Made by a program: the position numbers and the translations under genes. Shown in pieces: positions 33,648 to 42,221 of a stretch of 64,000 nucleotides of DNA. Location: positions 2,356,001 through 2,420,000 of the forward strand of contig NZ_FSQT01000001.1 in the NCBI RefSeq assembly GCF_900143515.1. The letters are read 5' to 3'. The notes under the pieces are model-generated. The model made no database searches. It had not been told where the DNA came from and saw only the letters and a list, made by a program, of their open reading frames with translations. Position 1 is the stretch's first letter. Each line of letters starts with the position of its first letter. This DNA comes from Micromonospora cremea. GTDB taxonomy: Bacteria; Actinomycetota; Actinomycetes; Mycobacteriales; Micromonosporaceae.

Positions 33648-35614
33648 CGGGTCACCTCCGCCGCCGCATCCGGGTCGGACACCAGGTCCGCGGCGCAGCG
33701 GAAGCCCACCTGGTCGGAGCGGGTGAGCCCGGCACCGGTCAGCAGCAGCTTCACCGAGACGTCCGCCGGCTGTGGGCCGCCGTCGAGGTACCAGTCGGAG
33801 CCGTCCGCACGGTAGTCCGCGCCGCCCTTGAGGATGGCGAACCGGGTACGACCGTCGGAGTGCTCGCTCTCGGTCAGGTTCCAAACCAGCGGTTCGCGGC
33901 GGACGAGCAGCCCCGCCTCGGCGGCCACCTGCCACTCGTCCTCGGTGGGCAGCCGCAGCCCGGCCCACGCCGCGTACGCCCGGGCGTCGGCCAGCTCCAC
34001 CCCGGTGACCGGCGCGCCGGCCGGCCCGCGCCCCGCGGTGAACCGTTCGGGGCGCACCGGGCGGTAGCCGGTGGCTCGCAGGAACTCGGCGTACTCGCCG
34101 TGGGTGACCTCGTGGGTCGCGATGGCGAACCGGCCGAGCCGGACGTTGCGGCGCAGCGTGCCGGTGTGGTGCAGCCGGGGCGGCAGCGGCTTCCACTCGT
34201 CGACGTAGGGCGCCTCGCCGTACAGCCCGCTCTCCCGTACCCGGTGCCGGACCGCCAGGTTCCGCCGGCCGGCCTCGACGGCTGCCATGCCTCGCGGCAG
34301 CTGCGGCCGGGGCGCCCACGGGGTCCGGACGCGCACCGCGGCGCGGGCCGGGAAGGACGGGTCGCCGGTCGGTGGCTCGTGCCGCTGTACGACGGCGTCG
34401 GTCACCACCACGGCGGCGATGGCGCCGGCCGGCAGCGGGCCGCCCACCGCCAGTCGACCGTCACCGGTCTCGGTGACGCTCAGCTCGGCGCCGGTGACCA
34501 GGTCGACGAAGCGTCGGCCGGCCCGGACGTCGGTGACCAGCCACGGCCCGTCGTGGTCCGCGCCCCGGTTCACCACCGTCCACAGTGGCTCGTTCTCGTG
34601 CGTCCAGCGCGACGCGTACACCTGGCCCGCGCCGGGGTGGTCGGCGAGAGGAACCCAGTCCTCGGCGCGCAACCACGCGGCGTGGCTGGTCTGCACCCGG
34701 CGCATCGCCCGCAGCACCGCCCGGTCCCGGTCGTTCCAGCCGACCCAGACGCCGAAGACGCTCTCCCACACCAGCATCCCGACGCCGTTGAGCCAGGCGG
34801 AGTGCAACTCGTCGAGGTGGTCGCGGTGCCAGCGGCGGGTGTGGTGCAGCACGTGTCGCCGCTCGAACCACTTCGCCCGCAGCACACCGGGGACCTCGGA
34901 GTCGGCGAACCACTGCGCCCAGGACATCGCGTGGTCGGCGATCCGGGCCAGCGGGACGCGGCTCTCGCCTTCGAGGACCATGCCGGGGCGAATTGCGTCC
35001 AGCGCGGCGCGCAGTTCGCCGGCGCCCTCCTTCAGGGTGTCCAGGAAGACCCCGTCGACGCCGAGCTTGCCGGCCAGGGCCGCGACCTCCTCGGCGTCGC
35101 TACCCGCCTCCCGGCGGGTGCCGGTGTCCCAGGGGTTGTAGTCGATGAAGACCCGCACCCCCCGCTCCTGGAACGCCCGCACCACCTCGGGCAGCTCCGG
35201 CACGTCCCGGTACCAGTCGAACTGGTTGCGGTCGTCCAGGCCGATCACGGGGTACGCGTGCCAGAGCACCACCCCGTCGAAGCCCCCGAAGTCCCGTCCG
35301 GCCGCGTCGAGGAACTCGTCGACGGTGAAGACGCCGCGCTCGTGGTCGTAGAGCGCCTCGTCCCAGAGCCACGCCAGGCACACGTTGAAGCAGTCGCCGG
35401 CGATCTCGTCGTAGTGGGCGCCGGTGTAGCCGATGCGCTCGCGGGCGTCGGTCCGCCAGCGGGTGAGCTGCTCCCGCCAGGCCGGCCAGTCGGCCGGCTG
35501 TGCCGGTGCGGCGAAGATCTTCGCCTCGTCCAGGGTGGTCAGGTCGGCGTGCCCGCCGAGCGGCACCTCGGTCGGCCGGTCGATCGGTCGCGGGACGTAC
35601 GGATTGAAGCTCAC
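33644..35614 (-). CDS. Glycosidase-like TIM-barrel protein fused to a C-terminal FGE/SUMF1-like domain
   Basis: A 656-residue cytoplasmic protein, GTG start. Residues about 1-360 look like a glycoside-hydrolase barrel: GFDGVVLWHAYPVIGLDDRN, VRVFIDYNPWDTGTRRE, LGVDGVFLDTLKEG (possible nucleophile Asp), MVLEGESRVP (possible acid Glu) and MLVWESVFGVWVGW. A beta domain follows (about 370-450). The last 170 residues match the formylglycine-generating-enzyme-like fold (FAIATHEVTHGEYAEFLRATGY, LRLPTEDEWQVAAEAG, ILKGGADYR, SDQVGFRCA). The FGE catalytic cysteines are not visible, so that domain may bind sugar or protein. It overlaps ribokinase and CaiB by 4 bases each. Substrate unknown. Confidence 0.75.
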   Translation of the reverse strand: MSFNPYVPRPIDRPTEVPLGGHADLTTLDEAKIFAAPAQPADWPAWREQLTRWRTDARERIGYTGAHYDEIAGDCFNVCLAWLWDEALYDHERGVFTVDEFLDAAGRDFGGFDGVVLWHAYPVIGLDDRNQFDWYRDVPELPEVVRAFQERGVRVFIDYNPWDTGTRREAGSDAEEVAALAGKLGVDGVFLDTLKEGAGELRAALDAIRPGMVLEGESRVPLARIADHAMSWAQWFADSEVPGVLRAKWFERRHVLHHTRRWHRDHLDELHSAWLNGVGMLVWESVFGVWVGWNDRDRAVLRAMRRVQTSHAAWLRAEDWVPLADHPGAGQVYASRWTHENEPLWTVVNRGADHDGPWLVTDVRAGRRFVDLVTGAELSVTETGDGRLAVGGPLPAGAIAAVVVTDAVVQRHEPPTGDPSFPARAAVRVRTPWAPRPQLPRGMAAVEAGRRNLAVRHRVRESGLYGEAPYVDEWKPLPPRLHHTGTLRRNVRLGRFAIATHEVTHGEYAEFLRATGYRPVRPERFTAGRGPAGAPVTGVELADARAYAAWAGLRLPTEDEWQVAAEAGLLVRREPLVWNLTESEHSDGRTRFAILKGGADYRADGSDWYLDGGPQPADVSVKLLLTGAGLTRSDQVGFRCAADLVSDPDAAAEVTR

Positions 35615-36549
35615 GGGGTACCTCGGTAGGTCGCGTCGTAGAGGGCGTCGATGGCGGACCGCTCGGGCAGGGCGGTGGACGCGCCGGGCCGCTGGGCGCA
35701 GGCCGCGCCGGCGGCGCACGCCCAGCGCAGGCTCGCCATGACGGTGTCTTCGGTGGTGGCGCCGCCGCGCTCGGCCCAGCCGACGGCGAGCGCCCCGGTG
35801 AAGGCGTCGCCCGCGGCGGTGGTGTCCACCGCGTCGATGCGCGGGGCCGGGACCGCCAGGCGCAGACCACGCCGGTCGGCGTACGCGGCACCGCGCGCGC
35901 CGCGGGTCAGCACCACCCGGGGCACCAGCTCCAGCAGGGCGTCGAGCAGCACCGACGGGTCGTCGGAGAAGACCCCGGCCACGACCGCCGCCTCGTGTTC
36001 GTTGACCACCAGCACGTCGACCAGGTCGAGCAGCTCCGTCGGCAGGATCGCGGCCGGTGCGGCGTTCAACACGACGGTCGTCCCCTCGGCCCGGGCCCAG
36101 TCGGCCGCCCGGACCACGGCGGCCAGCGGCACCTCCAACTGGAGCAGCAGCACGTCCGCCGCGGCGATCGTCGCCCGGTTGTCGGCGTCCAGCTCGGTCA
36201 ACGTGCCGTTGGCGCCGGGCGCGACGACGATGAAGTTCTCCGCGTCCCGGTCGACGGCGATCAGCGCGATGCCGGAGGGACCGGCGACGGTCCGCAGGCC
36301 GCGAACGTCCACCCCCGCGCCGGCCAGGCTCGCCCGCATCTGCGTACCGAACTCGTCGTCGCCGACCGCGCCCACGAAGTCGCAGGCGGCACCGGCCCGT
36401 GCGGCGGCGACCGCCTGGTTGGCGCCCTTGCCGCCGGGCACGGTCCGGAAGTTCTCGCCGAGCACCGTCTCGCCGGGGCGGGGCAGCCGCGACGCCGTCA
36501 CCACCAGGTCCAGGTTGCTGCTGCCCACCACCGCCACTCGCGCGCTCAT
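35611..36549 (-). CDS. rbsK: Ribokinase / PfkB-family sugar kinase
   Basis: A 312-residue ribokinase-like enzyme. N-terminal VVGSSNLDLVVTASRLPRPGETVLG leads to the substrate motif VPGGKGANQAVAAARAGA. The C-terminal ATP/anion-hole motif is DAVDTTAAGDAFTGALAVG, with the catalytic Asp in AAGD. Overall spacing and the GGKGANQA motif are those of true ribokinases rather than fructokinases. It should phosphorylate D-ribose or a close sugar released by the glycohydrolases in the same operon. It starts 32 bases after the second ADP-ribosylglycohydrolase gene and overlaps the next gene by 4 bases. Confidence 0.88.
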   Translation of the reverse strand: MSARVAVVGSSNLDLVVTASRLPRPGETVLGENFRTVPGGKGANQAVAAARAGAACDFVGAVGDDEFGTQMRASLAGAGVDVRGLRTVAGPSGIALIAVDRDAENFIVVAPGANGTLTELDADNRATIAAADVLLLQLEVPLAAVVRAADWARAEGTTVVLNAAPAAILPTELLDLVDVLVVNEHEAAVVAGVFSDDPSVLLDALLELVPRVVLTRGARGAAYADRRGLRLAVPAPRIDAVDTTAAGDAFTGALAVGWAERGGATTEDTVMASLRWACAAGAACAQRPGASTALPERSAIDALYDATYRGTP

Positions 36550-36580
36550 GCCGTGCTCCCTTCCGTCCCCCCGTGCTGCG

Positions 36581-37933
36581 TCATGACCCGCTCCCCGCCT
36601 GGGCCAGGGCCCGGGTCCGCTCCGCCAGCTCGTCGAAGCCGATCCCGTCGAAACCGGCGATGCTGCTGGCCAGCCGGTTGCGCAGCGGGGCGACCCACCG
36701 CGCCGGCAGCCCGCACGCCCCGGTGAGCGCCCCGGTCACCGCACCGACCGTCGCGCCGGTCGAATCGGTGTCCCAACCGCCGCTGACCACCGCGGTGATG
36801 GACCGCTCCAGGTCGCCGCGGCCGTACGCCAGCGCGGCGGCCACCAGCGCGGCGTTGTTGCGCACGTGCACCCAGTGCAGGTGACCGTGCCGGGCGTAGA
36901 GCTCGTCGACCACGCGTTCCCAGTCGTCGGCTCCCGCGCCGAGGGCGCGCGCTTCACGGACCGTGGCCGCGAACCGACTGCGCGGCGGCAGCACCGCCTC
37001 GGCCGCGTCCAGCACCTCGTCGACGGTGTCCGCGACCGGCGCGGCGGCGGCCAGGGCGGCGGCCCAGAGCGCGCCGTGCACGCCACCCCGGACGTGGCTG
37101 ACGGCGGCGTCCCTGAGGGCCAGCTCGGCGGCCCGGTCCGGCCGGCCGGGGTTGACCCAGCCGTACACGTCGGTGCGGATCTGCGCACCGATCCATTCCC
37201 GGAACGGGTTGTGCCGGCGGGCGCTCTGCGGTGGCGCGAGCCCGAGCAGCAGGTTCCGGTACGCCACCCGTTCGGCGGTGAAGACCCGCCCACCGGGCAG
37301 CCAGTCCAGCCAGGCCTGCGCCACGTCGGCGCTGGTGAAGCCCCGCCCGTGGGTCTCCAGCACCCGCAGGGCCAGCAGCGCGTAGTTCAGGTCGTCGTCC
37401 TCCGGCATGCCGTCGATGTTCTCGGCGAGGCTGGTCGGCGCGCTGCGCCGGTTCCACGGCCAGCGGGCGGCGACGTCGGCCGGCAGCCCCTTCGCGGTGA
37501 ACCAGTCGTGCAACGGCCACCGGCCGGTGGCGGTGAGGATCTCCCGGATCCCCTCCCGGGGGATCTTCTCCACCGGCTTGCCGAGCAGGCAGCCGACCGC
37601 CCGGCCGAGCCACGCGCCGTGCAGCCGGTCGTGCGTCACGTTCGTCGGCAGCGACCAGGTCGCCGGCCACTCGGCCCGGAGCGCGGGCAGGTCGTCCGGC
37701 TCGTCCTCGGTGGCGACGGCGGGCAGCGCGTCGGCGGCGTCCAGCAGCTCCGCCGCGAGCGCCCGCAGCGCGGGCGAGGCCGGGGTCGGCGACGCTCCGC
37801 TGACCGGTGGGGTCGGGTCCCCGCCGGCCTCCGCCCACCGCCGGGCGAGGGCCGCCACGTCGCGGCCCTCGTCCCGGCTGGCCGCCAACTCGTGGGGCAG
37901 CAGGTCCTCCGGCTGGACCCAGGTGATCCTCAC
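36581..37933 (-). CDS. ADP-ribosylglycohydrolase family protein (GRAxG/EDDDLNY subtype)
   Basis: A 450-residue protein, GTG start. After an N-terminal region of about 90 residues comes the ARH fold: LHGAWLGRAVGCLLGKPVE, ENIDGMPEDDDLNYALLALRVLE, AERVAYRNLLLGLAPP and the C-terminal metal motif SGGWDTDSTGATVGAVTGAL. The N-terminal G-D-A-x-G aspartate of classical members is replaced here by Arg in GRAVG, and the T-D-D-T block reads E-D-D-D, which marks a separate subfamily. Classical enzymes cleave N- or O-ribosyl bonds. It overlaps the other ARH gene by 4 bases. The substrate is probably the imported riboside (inference). Confidence 0.85.
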   Translation of the reverse strand: MRITWVQPEDLLPHELAASRDEGRDVAALARRWAEAGGDPTPPVSGASPTPASPALRALAAELLDAADALPAVATEDEPDDLPALRAEWPATWSLPTNVTHDRLHGAWLGRAVGCLLGKPVEKIPREGIREILTATGRWPLHDWFTAKGLPADVAARWPWNRRSAPTSLAENIDGMPEDDDLNYALLALRVLETHGRGFTSADVAQAWLDWLPGGRVFTAERVAYRNLLLGLAPPQSARRHNPFREWIGAQIRTDVYGWVNPGRPDRAAELALRDAAVSHVRGGVHGALWAAALAAAAPVADTVDEVLDAAEAVLPPRSRFAATVREARALGAGADDWERVVDELYARHGHLHWVHVRNNAALVAAALAYGRGDLERSITAVVSGGWDTDSTGATVGAVTGALTGACGLPARWVAPLRNRLASSIAGFDGIGFDELAERTRALAQAGSGS

Positions 37934-39114
37934 CGGGCCGACTCCCCGTCCGCTGCGTCCGGCACGCCCCGCACCGCGCCACCGGCCAGGCCGGCGAAGC
38001 GCTCCGCGCGTCGGGTGAACCGGGCCTGGTCCCGCTCGAAGACCTCGCCGGCCACCGCCGCGAGGACCCGCGCCGGCTCCACCAGGTCGGTCCTGGAGGC
38101 GGTGGCGACCACCTCGGACCACTCCGCGGGCACCGCGGCGGCGCCGCCGAGCGCCCCGGCGATGGCGGCGGCCATGGTCGCGGTCGAGTCGGCGTCGCGG
38201 CCGTAGTTCACCGCGCCGAGCACCGCCGGGCGGAACTCGCCGCCGGCCACCACGAGCATGCCGATGGCCACCGGCAGCTCCTCGATGGCGTGCAGCCGGC
38301 TGGGCCGCCGCGCACCGAGGCCCGGACTCCGGTACTCCTCCCCCACCGTGTCGTAGGCGGCGACCGCCGCGCGCAGCGCCGGGATCGCCTGCTTCCAGTC
38401 GTGGTGGCTCCGGGCCTCCTTGACCACCGCGTCGATGGCCGCCCGGGTACCGTCGCGGGCCAGGTCCAGCGCCGCGGTGACGACATCCTCGACGCCCGCG
38501 CCGGGGGTGGCCGCCGCGGCGACCGCCGCCGCGAAGACGGCGGCGGCCTCCCGCCCGTAGCTGTGCTGGTGCGCCCCGGCGATCTCCACCGCCTCGGCGT
38601 ACGCCCCGGCCGGATCGCCCGCGTTGACGATGCCGACCGGGGCCATGTACATGGCCGCGCCACAGTTGACGATGTTGCCGACCCCGGCCTCGCGCGGGTC
38701 CGCGTGGGCGTGGTGCAGGCGGGTGACCAGCCACCGCTCGGCGGCCGCGAGCCGGTGGAAGGTCACCCCCTCCCGCTCCAGGTCGGGGATGTAGACCACC
38801 CGCTCGATCAGATCGGGGACCAGCAGCTCCACCACGTCGTACGCGTCGAGGTGGTCGCGTTTGGCCGCGTAGGCGCGGACCAGGGCGTGGGTCATCAACG
38901 TGTCGTCGGTGATGTGCCCGTCGCCCTTGTGGTACGGCGCGAGCGGTCGCGCGGTGGCCCAGTCGGCGTGGTACGGGGGCACGATGCCCTCGACCCAGCC
39001 GCCGAAGCGCGCACGGATCTGCTCCGGTAGTGCCGTCTCGGTGGCGCCGCCGAGGGCGTCTCCGACCGCGGCGCCGACCAGGCAGCCGACCGATGTGTCG
39101 AGCAAGAGTGACAT
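37930..39114 (-). CDS. ADP-ribosylglycohydrolase family protein (classical subtype)
   Basis: A 394-residue protein. It has the classical ARH signatures: VGCLVGAAVGDALGGATE at the N-terminus, the metal ligands T69-D70-D71 in GDGHITDDTLMTHAL, and GRDADSTATMAAAIAGALGG at the C-terminus with its two aspartates. The binuclear Mg2+ site therefore looks intact. ARH enzymes hydrolyse the bond between ribose C1'' and an acceptor. The start MSLLLDTSVG at 39114 lies 2 bases after the stop of the binding-protein gene, so they are co-translated. Acting in a sugar-uptake operon, it more likely cleaves an imported riboside than ADP-ribosylated protein (inference). Confidence 0.88.
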   Translation of the reverse strand: MSLLLDTSVGCLVGAAVGDALGGATETALPEQIRARFGGWVEGIVPPYHADWATARPLAPYHKGDGHITDDTLMTHALVRAYAAKRDHLDAYDVVELLVPDLIERVVYIPDLEREGVTFHRLAAAERWLVTRLHHAHADPREAGVGNIVNCGAAMYMAPVGIVNAGDPAGAYAEAVEIAGAHQHSYGREAAAVFAAAVAAAATPGAGVEDVVTAALDLARDGTRAAIDAVVKEARSHHDWKQAIPALRAAVAAYDTVGEEYRSPGLGARRPSRLHAIEELPVAIGMLVVAGGEFRPAVLGAVNYGRDADSTATMAAAIAGALGGAAAVPAEWSEVVATASRTDLVEPARVLAAVAGEVFERDQARFTRRAERFAGLAGGAVRGVPDAADGESAR

Positions 39115-39116
39115 GT

Positions 39117-40409
39117 CTACCTCAGAACCTGCTTGCCACCGTCGACCAGCTGCGTACCGAGCTGATCGAGGGTGATCTTGTTGGCGAAGTACTGCTGGAG
39201 AGCCGGGGTGGCGTACTTGGTCTTCCACTCCGGGTAGCCGTCGGCCTGCTGGAACGGGGCGACGGTCAGGTCCGCGGCGCTGGCCGCGGCGACGTCCCAG
39301 CCCTGCTTGCCGGCGGTGAGCTTGACCAGTTCCTCGTTGGCCTGCTTGCCGGTCGGGACCAGCCAGTCACCCTTGGCCAGCGCGGCCATGTTCGTCGGGT
39401 TCAGGAAGTACTCGAGGAACTGCGCGGCCTGCTTCTTGTGCTTGCTGTCCTCGGAGACCGAGAGCGTCTGCGGGTTCGCGGCCTGCTTGGCGGAGAGGCC
39501 CTTGACCGGCGGCAGGGTGACCCACTCGAAGCCGGCCGGCGCCTGCTCGACCATCTGCTGACGCAGCGACACCGAGCCGGGCAGCATGGCGTACTTGCCA
39601 CCGAAGAAGCCGGGCAGGGTGTCCGCGCCGCTCATGCCGAGCGCCTCCGGGGACGCGGACTTCGCGGTGTAGATCATGTCGTGGATCCGCTTCGGGATCT
39701 CCTTCTCGGCGTCACCGACCTTGACCTCGGTGCGCCCGCCGTCGGTGTAGAAGAACTTCCCGTCGTAGTTGAGCGCCAGGTTGAGCACCCGGTTGGTCGG
39801 CGACTTCAGCGCCCAGGCCACCCCGTACTGGCCGGGCTTGGTGAGCTTCTGCGCGTGGCCCTGGAACTCGTCCCAGGTCCAGCCGCCGTTGGCTGGCGGC
39901 ACCGCGACGCCGGCGGCGTCGAGCATCTTCTTGTTGGCGATGACGACCTGCGACTCCAGCAGGAACGGCACGCCGGCGACCTTGCCGTCGAAGGTGGCGG
40001 TGTCCCAGACGCCCTGGTCGATCTGGCCCTTCAGGTCGCTTGAGACGAGCCCGGAGAGGTCGGCCAGGTAGCCCTGCTTGCTGAACTCGCCGATCGCGGA
40101 CGCCTCGTAGTGCAGGATGTCCGGTGCGTCGCCGCCCTCGAAGGAGGTCAGCAGCTGGTCGTGCACCGAGTTCCAGTCACCCTGGACGTACTCGACCTGG
40201 ATGTCGGGGTGCTCGGCGTTCCACTTGGCGACGAGGTCCTTGTTGACCTGCAGCGACTCCTTCTGCCAGGCGAGGCTGAGGAAACGCAGTTTGACCGGGC
40301 CGGACGTGGCCTCGTCGCCGCCGCCGTCACCGCACGCGGCGAGCGCGCCGAGGCCGACGACCGCGACCGCGGTGGCCGCGGCCAGTCGACGGAATCGGGT
40401 ACGGAGCAT
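39117..40409 (-). CDS. ABC transporter sugar-binding lipoprotein (SBP family 1)
   Basis: A 430-residue extracellular solute-binding protein. The signal peptide ends in a lipobox (GALAAC, Cys about 26). Typical cluster B (MalE-like) features follow: WNAEHPDIQVEYVQGDWNSVHDQLLTSFEGGDAPDILH, VPFLLESQVVIANKKMLDAAGV, WDEFQGHAQKLT and LPPVKGLSAKQAANPQTLSVS. The PDI/GG motif after the first strand matches oligosaccharide binders. It captures the substrate for the two permeases encoded just upstream. No ATPase gene is in the operon, so a shared MsiK-type ATPase encoded elsewhere is expected. Confidence 0.92.
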   Translation of the reverse strand: MLRTRFRRLAAATAVAVVGLGALAACGDGGGDEATSGPVKLRFLSLAWQKESLQVNKDLVAKWNAEHPDIQVEYVQGDWNSVHDQLLTSFEGGDAPDILHYEASAIGEFSKQGYLADLSGLVSSDLKGQIDQGVWDTATFDGKVAGVPFLLESQVVIANKKMLDAAGVAVPPANGGWTWDEFQGHAQKLTKPGQYGVAWALKSPTNRVLNLALNYDGKFFYTDGGRTEVKVGDAEKEIPKRIHDMIYTAKSASPEALGMSGADTLPGFFGGKYAMLPGSVSLRQQMVEQAPAGFEWVTLPPVKGLSAKQAANPQTLSVSEDSKHKKQAAQFLEYFLNPTNMAALAKGDWLVPTGKQANEELVKLTAGKQGWDVAAASAADLTVAPFQQADGYPEWKTKYATPALQQYFANKITLDQLGTQLVDGGKQVLR

Positions 40410-40444
40410 TGGGGGTACCTCCTTGGTGGTGGTTGGGGGACGGT

Positions 40445-41284
40445 TCAGCCCTTGACCGCGCCGGCGAGCGACCCGGACGAGAGCCGGCGCTGCATGAACG
40501 CGAAGAAGATCAGGCTGGGCAGCGTGGCCAGCAGCGAGCCGGCGGCCAGCGGCCCGAGTCGGGCGGTGCCCTCGATGCCGACGAACCGGGCCAGCGCCAC
40601 CGGCAGGGTGGCCAGCTCCGGGGTCTTGATCAGCACCAGCGCGAAGAAGAACTCGTTCCAGGCCGAGATGAAGGAGAAGAGCGCGGTCGCGACCAGGCCC
40701 GGGGCGAGCAGCGGGAAGACCACCCGGCGCAGGACCTGCACCCGGCTCGCCCCGTCCACCGACGCGGCCTCCTCCAGCTCGCGAGGAATGTTGCGGACGA
40801 AGCCCTGCAGCATCCACAGCGCGAACGGCAGCGCCCAGACCACGTAGATCAGCACCAGCCCGGCGTGCGTGTTGGCCAGGCCGATCTGCCGCAGCACCAG
40901 GAAGATCGGGATGATCAGCAGCACGAACGGGAAGAGCTGCGACAGCAGCACCCAGCCCAGCGCCGCGGTGCCGAGCTTGGAACGGAACCGGGCCAGCGCG
41001 TACGAGGCCGGCATGGCGACCAGCACGGTCAGCACCGCCGAGGCGAGCGAGACCTGGAGGCTGTTCAGCGCCGCCCGGCCCAGCTCCTGCTCGGTGAAGG
41101 CCTGGACGAAGTTCTGCACGGTCGGGTCGCTCGGGATCAGCGTGGGGTGCAGCCGCACCAGCTCCCGCGGCGGCTTGAACGCCGTCGAGAGCAGCCAGAT
41201 CAGCGGGAACCCGAGGAAGATCAGGTAGCCGGTGAGCGCCAGGTACTGCAACGCCCGCCCGGTACGGCTCGGCTTTCCGAACAT
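40445..41284 (-). CDS. Carbohydrate ABC transporter permease (MalG/UgpE type)
   Basis: A 279-residue membrane protein with six helices. The cytoplasmic EAA loop ELEEAASVDGASRVQVLRRVVFPLLAPG is the ATPase docking site. N-terminal FPLIWLLSTAFKPPREL and the end FMQRRLSSGSLAGAVKG are typical of MalG-type subunits. It starts 1 base after the stop of the first permease gene. It imports the substrate together with that permease and the binding lipoprotein. Confidence 0.93.
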   Translation of the reverse strand: MFGKPSRTGRALQYLALTGYLIFLGFPLIWLLSTAFKPPRELVRLHPTLIPSDPTVQNFVQAFTEQELGRAALNSLQVSLASAVLTVLVAMPASYALARFRSKLGTAALGWVLLSQLFPFVLLIIPIFLVLRQIGLANTHAGLVLIYVVWALPFALWMLQGFVRNIPRELEEAASVDGASRVQVLRRVVFPLLAPGLVATALFSFISAWNEFFFALVLIKTPELATLPVALARFVGIEGTARLGPLAAGSLLATLPSLIFFAFMQRRLSSGSLAGAVKG

Positions 41285-41285
41285 G

Positions 41286-42221
41286 TCAGTTCGCCTCCCT
41301 CAGCCGGCGCCGGAGATAGACGGCGAGCAGCGCGATGATGAGCACGACCATCACGTTGCCGAGCGCGGCGGCGTAGCCGTAGTTGCCGTAGCGGAACGCC
41401 TCCTCGTAGGCGAAGAGCATCGGCAGCATGGTCTTGCCGCCCGGCCCGCCCGCGGTCAGCACGTAGACCAGGCCGAACGAGTTGAAGTTCCAGATGAAGT
41501 CCAGCGACGTGATCGCGACGATCACCGGGGCCAGGGCGGGCAGCGTGACGTGCCGGAACCGGTGCCAGGTGCTGGCCCCGTCCACCGCGGCCGCCTCGTG
41601 CAGCTCGCGGCCCACCCCTTGGAGGCCGGCGAGCAGGACGACGGTGGTCTGCGGCATGCCGGCCCAGACCCCGACCAGGATCACGGCGGGCAGTGCCGTG
41701 CTGAAGTCGCCGAGCCAGTTGGTCCGTAGCCCGTCGGCGCCGATCCGGTGGAAGAACTCGTTGAGCAGGCCGGCGTCCGGGTGGTAGACGAGCTTCCAGA
41801 GGATGCCGACCACGACCGGCGGCATCGCCCACGGCACCACGGCGAGCACCCGGGCCACGCCCCGGAACCGCAGCTGCTGGTTGAGCAGCAGGGCCAGCCC
41901 GAGTGCGAGCAGGAACTGGAGCACCGTCACGCCGACCGCCCAGAGCAGCCCGATCTTGAACGAGTTCCAGAACAGCTCGTCGCCGAGGAGTTCCCGGTAG
42001 TTGGCCAGGCCGGTGAAGCTGACCTCGACGTTGCGCCCGGCCCGGGCGTCGGTGAAGCCGAGGTAGATCCCCCGCAGCAGCGGAAACACCGACAGCACCA
42101 GGATCGGCAGCAGCGACGGCAGGAGCAGCAGGTAGATGGCGGTCCGGTCGGAGCGGAACCGGTTCGGCCGGCGGGCCGGTCCGGCCCGTTCGACGTCCGG
42201 CCGCTCAGCCAGCGTGGTCAT
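41286..42221 (-). CDS. Carbohydrate ABC transporter permease (MalF/UgpA type)
   Basis: A 311-residue membrane protein with six helices. The first helix follows a charged leader (RFRSDRTAIYLLLLPSLLPI). The EAA loop is LHEAAAVDGASTWHRFRHVTLPALAP. FPLLRGIYLGFTDARAG and PVVVGILWKLVYHPDAGLLN are typical of the MalF/UgpA group. The ATG overlaps the LacI gene stop by 4 bases, so regulator and transporter are one transcription unit. Confidence 0.93.
   Translation of the reverse strand: MTTLAERPDVERAGPARRPNRFRSDRTAIYLLLLPSLLPILVLSVFPLLRGIYLGFTDARAGRNVEVSFTGLANYRELLGDELFWNSFKIGLLWAVGVTVLQFLLALGLALLLNQQLRFRGVARVLAVVPWAMPPVVVGILWKLVYHPDAGLLNEFFHRIGADGLRTNWLGDFSTALPAVILVGVWAGMPQTTVVLLAGLQGVGRELHEAAAVDGASTWHRFRHVTLPALAPVIVAITSLDFIWNFNSFGLVYVLTAGGPGGKTMLPMLFAYEEAFRYGNYGYAAALGNVMVVLIIALLAVYLRRRLREAN

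Noticed and set aside
34585..34887. Cys-rich short frames within the glycosidase-like gene
   Set aside because: Alternate-frame translations of GC-rich codons; no ribosome site and no zinc-finger spacing.
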